From Saussurea involucrata (Eukaryota > Streptophyta > Magnoliopsida > Asterales > Asteraceae): DNA of 64,000 bases. Both the position numbers and the translations under genes were made by a program. Position 1 is the first letter of the stretch. Each line of letters begins with the position of its first letter. Of this stretch, positions 10,879-22,922 are shown in pieces. The stretch is from assembly GCA_033807775.1 (NCBI GenBank), contig CM066317.1:14147370-14211369 (forward strand). The letters run 5' to 3'. The notes beneath the pieces were generated by a model. It saw only the letters and a program-made list of their open reading frames with translations. It was not told the DNA's origin and did no database searches.

Positions 10879-10952
<74 letters not shown>

Positions 10953-11303
10953 CGTGTATATATACACTTCATACCGACTTTATTACCATCTCCGGTGAGT
11001 TCCCCTTCTGGTGATCACCATCTACCAGACAAAGCCTCGCTCCTCCCCACCATCCATGTCGCTACTTTTCCTTCCACTCTACACCACAGATCGCAATACC
11101 TTCTACACGCCTCTGTTTCCCAAACCTGCAACGCCTCAATGAGATGATGGCACAAGGGATGACAACGCAACGAGATGAGGCTCATAGTATAGTTCTCGAC
11201 AGTGGTGAACACATGGGTGAGGGGGAGTGATAGGGGTAGGTTAGGTTAGCCTTAGTTCTTTTTTTCATTTTAATAAATGATTTAGGAGCGGTTTACCTAC
11301 CTC
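10728..11303. mobile_element. Left part of a second MULE-type element, unit A
   Basis: It begins GAGTAAACTACTG after the target duplicate taaaaataa (10719-10727). The intact counterpart in unit C (45687-46628) shows both ends; here the element stops at 11303, the duplication junction. It holds a compound microsatellite, (TA)n at about 10885-10921 followed by (TG)n to about 10949, longer than in units B and C. Confidence 0.85.
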
Positions 11304-12513
11304 ACTGAGAATGATTGGATATCTACTATCCACTCCTTCCATGAAAAGCATCATCCGGCTTTTCAACAGAGAAAAGTTGTTGGGGTTAAACTTGGGAGGT
11401 TTGGCTATAGAGCCATTTTCAGAAAAATTGTTTTGAGAGAAAGCTTCATTGTTGGAAGAAGAAGCAACCATTGCAGATCAAGTTTATTGAAATTAAACTT
11501 TCTGCTCTGATACCACTTGTTAGTCCCAGATGGCTAATAAGAACAAGAACAGGTATTGTAGAAGGGGGGTGAATACAATACACAATTTTTTCATTTTAAT
11601 TAATTCTTTTATTGAAAATATTCAAATTAAGAATTACACATAGAACACATAGAACAATTAGATTGTTGCGGAAAGAACAAATAAAATCTATTCTAACAAT
11701 CTTCACAAAGTAATACTGAAAACTTAACAACTTTTAAAACACAAAGATTGAAAGCTATAAAGTTCAAAGAGAGAAAGGAGCAGAGTGTCTTGAGCACAGA
11801 GTAATCTTCAAGAGTTCTGGTAAGTAGTTTGCATGGAGAAGTCTTCATCTTTATATAGTGTCATGAACAAGTGATGCATGGGACACTTGTCACTTTGTCA
11901 TTTGAAGGATAAGTTTGACTCTCAAAAGTTGATGTGTCTTTTCCTATGATGCTAGAAAGGTTTGATGGTGACAATATCTAAGAATGGGAAAAAGGACAAA
12001 TGAACATTTTTCTTCCATACTCAGACATTCCTTCTTTGATGAGAAAATCTTTTAGCAAATACACAAAGGAGGATCCTCCTATTTGAGGATCCCACCGAAT
12101 TGTCATGGACAACATAGGTGAGAGTCGTCTTAGGAAGGAGTTATGTGAGGATCCTCCTATTTTGAAGATCCCACCGATTTCTCATGGAGAGAATCGGTGG
12201 GATGGCAAACATGGCCTCTTATGATGAAAGTCTTCTTAGCAAGGAAATAAGGGAGGATTCTCCTGTTTGAGGATCTCACCGATTTTCATGGAGACAATCG
12301 GTGAGACAGCTTAGTTTGGGTTGAGAAGTCCATCTTCAATCCGCATTGGTAGATTTACTTCTTCTTGATTTCGGCTGATCTTTGACTTCACCGAACTTTG
12401 ACAGTATGACTAAGCTATTACAAAGAACCATCTAAAATTTCTCTAAGTATAAAAGATGTTTTTCAAAGTATGTAAGGAGATTAGGTCATCTTCAAATCTT
12501 TGATGACCTAACA
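11304..12513 (-). mobile_element. Truncated Ty1/copia element (gag start plus 5' LTR), unit B
   Basis: On the minus strand: an LTR of 996 bp (11518-12513, TGTTAG...CTAACA), then the primer site TGGTATCAGAGC (11504-11515, complementary to initiator tRNA-Met), then an ATG at 11469-11471. About 56 codons of gag-like protein (KPPKFNPNNFSLLKSRMMLF) follow until the sequence is cut at 11304 by the duplication junction. The reading frame runs on into the second MULE, creating a chimeric ORF ending at 11265. The LTR contains three diverged tandem units of ggatcctcctatttgagga plus caccgattctcatgg words (12070-12305). Confidence 0.85.
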
Positions 12514-14299
12514 ATTATGTTCACATTTTTGTTATTAGTTAAACACCTCTTTGGGTATGGGTGTGATTCGAACTTGAGACTGGTAGACAACACTTGGGTG
12601 TTGTCACTATTCTTAACTCTTAAACTTGGTCACTTGAGTCGGTACTAAACTCAACGCGGATAAGCATATCACCTTGAAGTGTTAATATTAGTTCTTTGAC
12701 CCAGGGATGGGCGGATTCGAAATGTGGCTTAAGTGATGCACAAAGATTTGAGAAAGTCTTTGATAACCACGTAGAGATACGGGTTTTGTATGATTTAGTA
12801 AGGTGCAAACATTGGTCGAGATTTATATCGCAAAGAGATTTGGGTATAAATCTTCATACTAAAAGAACTTAGACATTTTTAGTCAACTTAGCTAAATCGA
12901 CAAGATTAAGAATCAGCAATAATGGTGACTTTATAGGCATTTTATGGGCACGGTCTATAAATATTCACTTCCAAGAGATCGGGATCAATCTTTATAGATT
13001 TTTTTGTGACATAAAATTTCTAACCATTTTGTTACTACAGTTGTCCTAAGTGAAACTTACACCCATACCTATTTTAGTTACTTGTTTAAATTTCGTTGCT
13101 AAAATTCACCAAACTCGCTGAAAATATTTTCTTCTTCTCTTATTAAAATCAATTTATTGAAACTTTAAAGTGCAATCCCTATGGACACGATCTCGATATT
13201 TTACCACTTTATTACTTGTATCGATCATAGTGTCGGTCTATACTTGCACCTCACACTGTGGGAACATTGTGGCCACTCTGTGGACTATACGAGTTTTCGC
13301 TACCAAAAAGTCACCCTTGTCTTTTAATGCTACTACCCATTTTAAAAGAACAACCTTGTGTGTGTTTTTGAAGTAAATTCGACATCATCCTCAGAATAAC
13401 TTCTTTAGTTCTTCGGATCTCACAGAGAAATTTATCCCCCTTTTCTTTTAGTTTAGCAAATTTGTCACAATCAGATTGTTTAGGATCATAGATCTTACTT
13501 TACTAGCTTCCACAACAAATATGTGATTCTTGTTTTTATACCAAATATAGAAGAAATAATAAAAAGTGAAAATTTGTTATTTTGTATTCAACACCCCTTT
13601 TTACAAACACTTCATGTGTAACATCACTTCCCAGGACCATTAGGTAAGAGTCGTATAAACATGACAATATCCAACACCCACAATTACGCCATAGTAGAAA
13701 CATTATAGATATCTTGATACAATTACATAGACTACCCTATGACAATAAAATTAATTAAACGTGTACAAAAAACATTTTGATCTTAATCATACTCATGAAT
13801 ATATAGATTTAAATGTTGATAACACCGTAAATACTATTTTATCTCTAATAACATCTTTTATTTTATAACATAATGATTAGTTAATTTTTTTAAAAATTAA
13901 TTCAACTAATAAAATAATAATTATATAAATATTATTTTTCATTTGTATTAACGCTAAAAATATATTTAAATTTGAAGTATTAGATAAATGAAATTTAATT
14001 AATATATTATTAGATAATTAGTATATTATGATATAAAATAAAATATACAAAAGTAAGAGAAGTAATAGAGAAATATAAAAGAATTAGAAATAATAAATCA
14101 GTAAAGCATAAGGAGTAAAACTAAAATTAAAAGATTGGTTAAAAATTAAAATTTAATTTATTATTTTAAGTGTTATTTCATCTTTTACCATAGAGAGGGT
14201 ATGAAAAAAATATAGATTTTGATAAAGACAAGGTAGGGATAAAATTTGTCTTCTAAAAATATGCTTTCAATTTTTAACTCTTGAAACCAAACCATTTAA
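12514..14299. other. Unit spacer, left of MULE B
   Basis: No gene recognised. 12525-12640 has a minus-strand B-box-like AAGTTCGAATC and may be an old SINE. 13060-13380 carries a stretch (caatccctatggacacgat, cttgtatcgatcatag) reminiscent of sequence near the ends of gypsy LTR elements, possibly a remnant. 13430-14299 is over 70% A+T. The site tcttaatcatactc (13781-13794) is the empty site for the OTU-type MULE found in unit C. Confidence 0.5.
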
Positions 14300-14549
14300 G
14301 GGCATCCACAATGGTAAAGCTTTTAAGAAAAATTTGAAAAAATTAAAAATATATAAAAAATATGTTGGTCCCACCAACATATACTTTCTTTCTCTTTTGT
14401 CTCTCACATTCATTTTTTTAAAGGCTTGAGAAACATCAAGTCTTTAATAAGTAAAATCATGTTCAAGTCTTTGTCTCCAATGATCAACCTATCTTCAAGT
14501 CTTCTTCAAGTCATTTTCAAGCAATCTTCAAATACCATTAGAGATGTTC
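14300..14549. mobile_element. MITE, Tourist-like
   Basis: A 250 bp element with imperfect terminal inverted repeats (GGGCATCCACAATGGT and, inverted, GAACATCTCTAATGGT), flanked by TAA on both sides (14297-14299, 14550-14552). The three-base TAA duplication suggests the PIF/Harbinger Tourist group. No coding capacity. The equivalent site in unit C lies within a deletion. Confidence 0.65.
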
Positions 14550-14552
14550 TAA

Positions 14553-15036
14553 GTATCTAGATGGACTACCATGCAAATCACCTAGGATGCTTTATAAGTA
14601 TAATTTCTGGTTTTCCTTCAAAAAAAAAGTATAATTTCTGATTTCATGCCCAACATCAAACACATTTTATCATTTGTTTATAGTGCACAAGTCAAACACA
14701 TCTTTTCAAAGTCAATGCAAGTAAAATCATCTCTAAAATAAAATATAAAGGGTCAACCTTTTAAAAGCTTCATAAGGGAGTAAGGCTTGAAACATGATGG
14801 TATGAGTTTGATCTAGGTTCGAAAATGAGTAAGTCAAAACCTTCATATATATGGTATGTAAATAGAATATAAAGACAGTTCAAGTTTTTGAATTTACTTC
14901 ACTAACATCATGCTAAAGTTAATGAAATAAAGTTTATAGTTAATCTTCAATTATCTATATATAGTTGCATTCAAAATATATAATTATGGAATGAAGTTTC
15001 AATATGAATGATATTATCATGTCAAAATAATAAATA
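14553..15036. other. Spacer before MULE B
   Basis: AT-rich with no gene seen. It ends in taataaata (15028-15036), the left copy of the 9-base target duplication of MULE B. Confidence 0.6.
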
Positions 15037-15395
15037 GAGTAAATTACATAAATGGTCCCTGTGGTATGGTCATATTTTGGATATGGTCCCTAATTCGCAT
15101 TAATTACACTGGACGTCCCTGTGGTTCAACTAACCGCATGCAGAGGGTCCCTCCCTCTAACGTCGTCTAACCTGGCACCGTTAATCCATTTACGCGCCTA
15201 AAATTAGAGGGGTAAAATGGTCCATCCCACTTTGTCCTCTCATTTACGTATAACCAGAGTAATTAAGGGAAGACCTTTCATTTCTTTGCTTAATCCTTAT
15301 CAAAAAACCCACCATCATCCATCCATCTGTGAAAACCCTTTTCTTCAAGAGATACTCTGTGAAAATCCAAGCAAGATTCTTCTTCTTCGTGCAAA

Positions 15396-18300
15396 ATGGG
15401 GGTACATTGTGGCAGGTTCAAAGCACCCCATCAACCAGCGAGTACATTGACGTATATGGTATGTAATGTAGCTAACAGTTTATTTTCCCTCCTTTTTAGT
15501 GTCATGTGATGGTTAGTTGGATTTGGTAATGATAAAATCGTTTTTTTTTCACAGAGTTGTACCCTATGTTGGTTAGCTTCAAGATTCATCATGGAGGGTT
15601 TTTCACTAAGAAACCTGGTAGGAGTTATGATGAAGGTAAGTTAAGTTATGTTGATTTAGTAGACACAGATGTGTTCTCTGTACATGAGTTGGATGCCATG
15701 ATGATGGAAATTGGCTATAGACAACCAATCTCTACTTATTATCACTTTAGAATCCCTGGTTCGGACTTGGACTTTGGTCTAAAAACCTTAGGAAATGATC
15801 AGGATGTGATAAACATGTTGAAATATGTTTCTGGATGCAGAGTGTTTGAAATATACACTGAACAATGGAAAAGTAAGGTGGGTACTTATTTGACTAGTCC
15901 TAGGGGTACTAATGTTGTCATAGAAGAGATTGAATAAAACCCTCCACCTGAGTTAAGTAGACTTATGAAAAAGGTACATGGAGGAGTTGCTAGCTCTTGC
16001 AAGAAGAGACTAATGCTTGAATGGCATTAAAATAGTGATCAAGTCCAACAAAATGCCAATGAGATAGGTGATCAAGTCTAACAAAGTGCCACTGAATTAG
16101 GTGATCAAGTCCAACATAATGCCACTGAATTGGGTGATCAAGTCCACCTAGATGCCACTGAATTGGATCATAATGATGTCAATGTAATGGATGATCAACA
16201 TAAGGGTCCTACTAATGATGTTTTGGATGATGACCAATTCAATGATTTGTTTGATAAACTTGAAAGCCAAGGAGTGTTTTCACAGGAATTTAATCCTTTC
16301 CCAGATTATGAATTTGACACCAATAGAACTGAAAGAGCATATGCAAGTGATCAGGAGAGTAATAATGTACATAGTGATGAGAGTCAGAGTGATGACAGTG
16401 ATGATAGTGATTACATTGTGGATGAAGTGGACAAAGTAGACATAGACATCAGGGCCTTTGACATACACACAAATGTTGAAGCAGAGTGGATTGGTAGGAG
16501 GGAGGAACAAGTGTCTGGAGAAGGAAACAACATTGTTGTTGATGCATTGGATCATGATAACTTTGAAAGCAACACAGATGAGTCAGATTTGGAGATGGAA
16601 AAGAAAAGAAAGTTGAAACAAATTAGGATGGAAAGGGCTGAAAGTGAACAAACAGAAGGGGTTCCCAGTTTTTGTTTTGGTAAGGTATTTGGTACCAAAG
16701 ATGGCATTAAAAAAATGATTGATATGCATGTAATATTAACTAGAAGGTAAATTCATGTAATTAAGAATGATTCAGTGAGGCTAAGGGTTGTGTGTAATGG
16801 TACCCTACTAGATTTGAATAAAGAAAGTCAATGTGGGCCAAGCTTAGGAAAAAAAAAAGAATCAATCAGTGGGCCCTCATGTCCTTGGGTCCTACTGGTT
16901 TCCAAAGGTAAAAATGATTCCAATTGGATAGTCAAAACATATGTGGAGACCCATAAATGTCTCCAAACAAGATATGTTAGGGCTTGTATAGCTTCTTTCC
17001 TATCCCAAAATCTAGTTGATACCCTAATTCACAATCCAGATATCCCTGTCAAAGTTGTTCAAATGGATATGCAGAAAAAGTATGAGCAAAACTGTTCAAG
17101 GATGAAATCACATAGAGCAATGGAATTAGCTTTGAATAAACTTCGTGGAGACTATGCTGAGCAGTACAAGAGTTTGAGGGACTACCTGCTTGAAGTTCAG
17201 AGAACAAATGTTGACACAACTGTGAAGTTAGAGGTTGAGGTGGACCCTAACCCATCAATTGAAACAAGAAGATTCAAGAGGGTGTATGTGTGTCTTGGGG
17301 CTTTGAAGAGGGGTTTTAAGGCTGGCATGAGAGATTTTTTAGGGTTGGATGGAGCCTTCATGAAAGGTCCTTTTCCTGGACAGATTCTCACAGCTGTTGG
17401 ATTTTTTTTTAAACGGCAGTTTAACACACACGCTCCCTGGGTATCCGGGCTCCCACTTAAGGGTGCCACCCGACTAATCCCCGTCGACCCGGCCGACCCT
17501 ATGGATCGACCCGACCGGCCAAGTATAAGGGCCCTATAGACCACCCAGTCGGCCCCGGACCCGGCCCCAAAGGACCCGGCCCAAAGTCTGGATATCGCCT
17601 CATGCTTACCGCGGGGTTCGAACCCAGGTAGTATGGCTTTCACAGTTGTTGGAATTGATTCCAACAATGGCACATACCCCCTTGCATATGCCATTGTTGA
17701 GGCAGAAAACACAGCTTCATGGACCTGGTTTTTAAGTTGCTTAGGAGATTATCTAGATCTGACAAGAAATTCCAATTTCACATTCATTACTGACAGACAA
17801 AAGGTACTTTTCTATTCTATACATCTCTTAGTTATTATATTAGTATATTTGTTTAACTCTTAAATATATATGTTTGTGTGACTTGTAGAGAATAGTACCT
17901 GCAATTGAACAGGTATTCCCTTGTGCAGAACACAGGTTTTGCCTAAGGTACATCCATGAAAATATGAAGAAGACTTGGAAAGGTAAACTATACAAGGATT
18001 TGTTGTGGAAGTGTGCCTTAGCAACCACTGTCCAGGAGTTTGATTGTGAGATGGAGCATCTGAAGATGGTGAATGAACAGACATTTAATTGGTTGAAGTT
18101 GATACCCCCTCATTATTGGGCCAGGTCTCATTTTACAGGTACTTAGGCTTATTTAAGTTGGTTTTTAAGATATGTTGCTTAATTAACACATGTTACTTAC
18201 AATTGGATTATAAATTACAGGAAGAAGTCATACAGATGTGTTGTTGAACAACATATGTGAGATATTCAACAAACAATTAGTGGAAGGAAGGGACAACCCC

Positions 18301-18918
18301 ATTATCACTTGTTTGGAGTATATAAGGCAATACTTCATGAAGAGAATAGCAAATGTGCAGACCCTAATTGACAAAGCACAAGGTCCCTTCACTCCAAATG
18401 TGACAAAAGTATTTGATCAGATCAAGAAAGATGATGTGGATTACCAAGTCACATGGAATGGTGAATGCAGGTACCAAGTTAGTGGTCCATGGATGGACCA
18501 ATGCATTGTAGATGTAAGGGGAATATGGTGTTCTTGCAGGAAATGGGAGATCACTGGAATTCCATGCAAACATGTTGTTGCATGTATATGGAATATGCAT
18601 AGAAATGGAGAACAGGCTTAAATTCTTGAGAACTGGGTGCATCAAACTTATTGGTTGGATACATGGAAACATATTTATAGTTACAAGTTGGAACCAATTA
18701 ATGGAAGGAAGTTGTGGGTGAAGTCTACTTGCTCAACCAGTTTGATTCCACCCACCCATCACACTCAAGTTGGTAGGCCAAAGAAGAAGAGGAAGATGGT
18801 TGTTGGAGAGGTGATTGACTCAGGAAGGAAGCTGAAAAGAGTTGGAAAGACAGTAACATGTCTGAAATGCAGGAAAGAAGGTCATAACTCTAGGACATGC
18901 AAGGGACAAGCCCCATGA
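15396..18918 (+). pseudogene. MuDR-type transposase pseudogene, copy B
   Basis: Exons inferred: 15396-15458, 15555-17803 (with SINE 17402-17639 inside), 17889-18138, 18221-18918, all GT-AG. Order in the protein: N-terminal MuDR/PB1-like part (FKIHHGGFFTKKPGRS), repeats of a GDQVQ..ATEL unit, acidic linker, first catalytic Asp (LGLDGAFMKGP), second Asp (FITDRQ), CAEHRFCLRYIH, SWIM finger (CSCRKWEITGIPCKH), basic GRPKKKRK and zinc knuckle CLKCRKEGHNSRTC. Damage private to this copy: one base missing in exon 1 versus copy C, and stops at 15935, 16028 and 16079. Shared damage: a stop at 16748 (TAA here, TAG in A and C), TAA at 18619 and the SINE. The frame across 16960-17000 is intact here but broken in A and C. 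Confidence 0.9.
17402..17639 (-). mobile_element. SINE-like retroposon in the transposase, copy B
   Basis: Orthologous to the insert in copies A and C: T-run at the left, gggttcgaaccc at the right, target duplicate tcacagctgttgga / tcacagttgttgga. It separates the first catalytic Asp from the second. Its frame happens to stay open for about 45 codons, which is not biologically meaningful. Confidence 0.75.
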
Positions 18919-19474
18919 TGTGGTTCTTATGTAATTTAATGATTAGCAGTAGCTTTTGGATATTAGTGATGCAAACAATAGATCTTGTTTAATGATGGTT
19001 GATTTTGGATGTTAATGTTAGTTTAATCAAACAATAGTTTATGGGATCACCTGTTTGGGTGTTATTTTTTGTATGCAAATTATTGGTTTATGCAAATTAT
19101 GCAAATTATGCAAATTGTTGGTGATGCAAATTGTTGCTTATGGAAACTTTTGGTTATGCAAATTGTTGCTTATGCAAATTGTTGGTTATGCAAACTGTTG
19201 GGTTATGCAAATTGTTGGTTTATACATTCAACAATCTATGTTTACACAAAACAAACTTATTACATTAAGCAAACGGAAATAGTACATTAAACCACTTGAT
19301 CTTACAATAACCAATCTGAGATTAAACAAATCAAAAATATTACATTAAACCACTTTGAGATTACAATAACCAATCTGAGATTACATTAAACAACAAAAAC
19401 ACTCATTAAGTAATAGTTAGCCTAACCAAAACAACAAAAAATAACCAATAGTTGGCCTATTACTACAAATTAAG
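18919..19474. repeat. MULE 3' region with short atgcaaattgttgg array, copy B
   Basis: Same region as in copy A. The array (19078-19225) lacks a block containing gtaatgcaaagtgttgg that copies A and C have. The remainder is A-rich and non-coding. Confidence 0.75.
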
Positions 19475-19821
19475 TCAACCAAAATACAAAAACACTCCAA
19501 TTGCAAACCATGTTAAACACAACAGCAACTTCAGCCTGCGATTTTCTTGTTCCACCTTGTTCTTCGACTTTAACAACCCTGGAATAATCATCTTTGATCG
19601 ATCACACAAAACTGGGTCATACCAATCAATGAAACCACAGCTTCTTGCCTATTTATCATGGAAGTTGAAGATGGAGAAATTAGGGCAAATCCAATCCCTG
19701 TTTGACAAAGATGAAGAAAATGAAATACCTTTCTTGAACAACGATAAAAACGTCTTCCGGGGTTTGATGAGGTCCACGAAGTTCTCACTATTGCATCTGA
19801 TCCACAACTGCATCTCTTCAT
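19475..19821 (-). CDS. GRF-type zinc-finger small protein, MULE copy B
   Basis: Same two-exon structure as copy A (exon 1 19729-19821, intron 19649-19728, exon 2 19475-19648), 88 residues, frame and splice sites intact. This copy has the family-typical Trp (GFIDW) where copy A has Ser. An in-frame ATG six codons upstream is possible, but the start at MKRCSCG matches usual family length. It lies immediately inside the right terminal repeat, so that repeat probably acts as its promoter. Confidence 0.75.
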
Positions 19822-20445
19822 AAGTGGAGTGAAAGACAAGTGAAATAGGACCGTTGAGAAGAATTAGTAGAGAGAGAAGTGAAATATGAAGAATGGAGTG
19901 CTTAAGTGATTTAAATGAGAGAAAAGGTGGAATTACGATTTTATCCCTCTGATTTTAGGCGAGTGGGGACATTAACGGTGTCAGGTTAGACGGCGTTAGA
20001 GGTAGGGACCCTCTGTGTGCGGTTAGTCGAACCACAGTGTAATTAATGCGAATTATGGACCATATCCAAAATATGACCATACCACAGGGACCATTGATGT
20101 AATTTACTCTAATAAATAAGTATTGTAAAGGATGTGTAACTTATTAAAACATCAAATTCAGATGATTAATAAGCTATGACAATTCGCTAATACTTAACCA
20201 TACATATTGTGCATATTAATTAGTCCCGTTTGATGGTCTGAATGATGATCAATCTTTATGAAGTATTGAACCCGACCAATTAAATAAATAATTCCAACTC
20301 AACCAGTGCAACACTAAAATATAGAATAAATGTCATATATATATACACACATATATATATATATAACCAAACAAAAATTTTAAAAATTGATCAATTGGCA
20401 TGTGAAGTTTACAAACCGTTTCAAGTAATAAGAACATATTGTCTT

Positions 20446-20631
20446 TTTTTTTTAAATGTGTTCTAGGCTATGCCTAGACTAATCCCTTGACAAATTATGA
20501 CTGTAAGACATCAGCCCTAAGATTAAACCTCAGTGGCCACAAGTTGTGTACGCCTGGATTCGAACTCTGGACAGATGGGTTATTCCGTCATATCCCCCAA
20601 TGCCTTAACCAATACGACACAGCTCTTGTGG
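20446..20631 (-). mobile_element. tRNA-derived SINE, unit B
   Basis: Orthologue of the SINE at 8832 with the same 18-base flanking duplicate (20428-20445, 20632-20649). Confidence 0.85.
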
Positions 20632-20649
20632 ATAAGAACATATTGTCTT

Positions 20650-22356
20650 GTTGAATAAAGAAGAAATACGTGACTTTAATTGTTACTTATTCATTAATGT
20701 ATAAACATTATTTGACAAGAGATACATTCTCGTTAATGTTTTTAAGTCACAAAAATATATACTTCACTAGTTATTATGAAAAAAAAAATCAAAAGTCAAA
20801 CTGTTGACTTGTATTTCATTGGTTACCATTTAACAAGTTTTCATTGGGTCTTTCTCTTTGACATGCTTTAAAATATAATTCTAAGATTAAATTAATCAAT
20901 AGTTTTGACTTGATTACAATAACTATTAATTAATAAATGGCAAAATATGTCAAAGGAAAAAAAAGTCAACACCTTTAAGAAGCAAAAGATCACCAAAGCA
21001 AGATATGTGGAAGTCAATTCATGATTTTTTTCGGAGTAGTGGATCACATGTGATCCAGTAGTACATAGAAGGCGCTCCTCGCGTTTCTTGTAAATAGGTA
21101 CGCTCCTCGTTTGAACCTTTCTCTAATCTATTTTATATACATCTCTTATAAGGTAATGAATGATATAATCATATCAGCCTTCTTTTCATTTATTTCAACT
21201 TGAAAACATATTAAAACGACTTTCTAGTTCTTTTCTTTCCAACTTAAAAATAAGCTAGAAAAAGAATTTTATACTTAGTTTTTCTGCTTCCTCTTCTCTT
21301 TTTCTCGTTTTCTTCTCTCCAAACTCAATAATGAAATGTTAAAGTTGTGCTATCAAAATTTGGTATAACATGTGTGTTTAAAAGGAGGGAGAAAATGGAA
21401 TCATGTAATGGAGGATGAACATAAAAAGTGTAGGTTGATTCTTTACTATATCAAAATGTCATTTGATAATTTAAAAAAAAAGATAGTTTTCTATACTTCA
21501 ACTATTCATCCCGTTTTCTCTTTTTTAAACTAGACCATTTTTAGGCAAAAAAGGACGTATTGTGATGTAAGGTTGAGTTCCGGTAAGAATGGAAATTAGA
21601 TGAGAATAGTAAGAAAAGATTAAAAGTTTAAAGTGATCAATGGTTTAGATCCGTTTTTATCTTTTTGTTTTTTCACCTTAACTTTTCTTCTCACGCAATT
21701 CTTCGTGTTTAGCCCCAATAGCAGAGAACCTCCTAATTGTTTCAGAACAACTAGAAAGATATTTTTTAACCAGAAAGAATTCGGTTCAGATGTAGGATAC
21801 CTATCCAGAAGTTTTCGCAACTCAATCATAGATGATGGAATGATCAAAGATTTGACCTTTTCGAACTATGTCTGTAACTCACTAGAGGCCCCGAAAACAA
21901 AGAGAAGATGTGTACAAACGAGATATGCAGTGATGTATCCACCCTCACTAATTTACCAATTTATGTTCATTTACTAGTTTTTTTCCCGTTATAACTATTT
22001 TTAAGTATTAGAAAAGGTCACCACAACATTCAGAATTTCTTTTGAGAAAAAGAGTTTAACCGGCTAATCATAGATAACGAGTAGGATGGGACGGATTCGT
22101 CATTGGTGGTGATAAGTTTGGAGCCGGTGGAGAAGTCGAAGAGGGGGGCCATTTTAAAGAATTCACAATGTGGGGATGGGGTTCTAAGAACAAGCTAGTT
22201 CTAAAATAGTATTTCATTATTGAAACGTTGAAACGTTGAAAGGGTATTTCAAGACAAACACAACTAAGAAGCATATTTCTTAAATGATGACAACGTTAAG
22301 CATAGTTCTTTCATATAGGCAACAATAAGCATAAAAACTCAACCTATTAAAAATAA
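20650..22356. other. Unit spacer without recognisable gene
   Basis: Equivalent to 9035-10727. Carries a private repeat of gaaacgttgaaacgttga near 22225 and the 114-codon ORF at 21633-21977. No gene supported. Confidence 0.6.
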
Positions 22357-22517
22357 GAGTAAACTACTGTTTGCAAATTGCAACTATGTGGTTTAATGTT
22401 TATAATGATTTTCGTCTTCGTCCCTAATCTCTAGGTGAAATGGTCTTTTTGCTATTTCATTTGATTTCCATCAAGAAATTAATAGCAATATATTATGTAT
22501 ATTTTACGTTATTTCAC

Positions 22518-22571
<54 letters not shown>

Positions 22572-22922
22572 CGTGTATATATACACTTCATACCGACTTT
22601 ATTACCATCTCCGGTGAGTTCCCCTTCTGGTGATCACCATCTACCAGACAAAGCCTCGCTCCTCCCCACCATCCACGTCGCTACTTTTCCTTCCACTCTA
22701 CACCACAGATCGCAATACCTTCTACACGCCTCTGTTTCCCAAACCTGCAACGCCTCAATGAGATGATGGCACAAGGGATGACGACGCAACGAGATGAGGC
22801 TCATAGTATAGTTCTCGACAGTGGTGAACACATGGGTGAGGGAGAGTGATAGGGGTAGGTTAGGTTAGCCTTAGTTCTTTTTTTCATTTTAATAAATGAT
22901 TTAGGAGCGGTTTACCTACCTC
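22357..22922. mobile_element. Left part of the second MULE-type element, unit B
   Basis: Same truncation as in unit A, ending at the identical junction base. The (TA)n(TG)n microsatellite (about 22518-22569) has a shorter TA part than in unit A. Confidence 0.85.

Larger units (their letters stand above)
1..11303. repeat. Tandem segmental duplication, unit A (right part)
   Basis: From 3188 to 11303 this matches 16366-22922 (unit B) and 30020-46234 (unit C) almost base for base, apart from private insertions. It ends at 11303 in the middle of a second MULE, where the sequence jumps to a copia gag fragment. The left end of the unit is outside the window. By eye, unit-to-unit differences are on the order of 1-2%. 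Confidence 0.9.
15037..20109 (+). mobile_element. MULE copy B, complete ends, 5073 bp
   Basis: Both ends are present: GAGTAAATTACATAAATGG at the left and its inverted copy ending TTTACTC at the right, within terminal inverted repeats of about 175 bp (15037 to ~15215 and ~19935-20109). It is flanked by the perfect 9-base duplication taataaata (15028-15036, 20110-20118), as expected for Mutator elements. Contents: a plus-strand four-exon transposase pseudogene and a minus-strand two-exon GRF gene, convergent, the same layout as mudrA/mudrB in maize MuDR. A SINE interrupts the transposase. Confidence 0.95.
11304..22922. repeat. Tandem segmental duplication, unit B
   Basis: A complete 11,619 bp unit bounded by two identical junctions (ctacctc joined to actgagaatg). 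Order: copia fragment, spacer, MITE, MULE B, spacer with SINE, left part of the second MULE. It is the only unit without large later insertions, so it serves as the reference copy. Confidence 0.9.

Noticed and set aside
13060..13380. Possible gypsy LTR/primer-region remnant
   Set aside because: Only a vague resemblance to sequence near gypsy LTR ends; no paired LTR, primer site or target duplicate, so not called.
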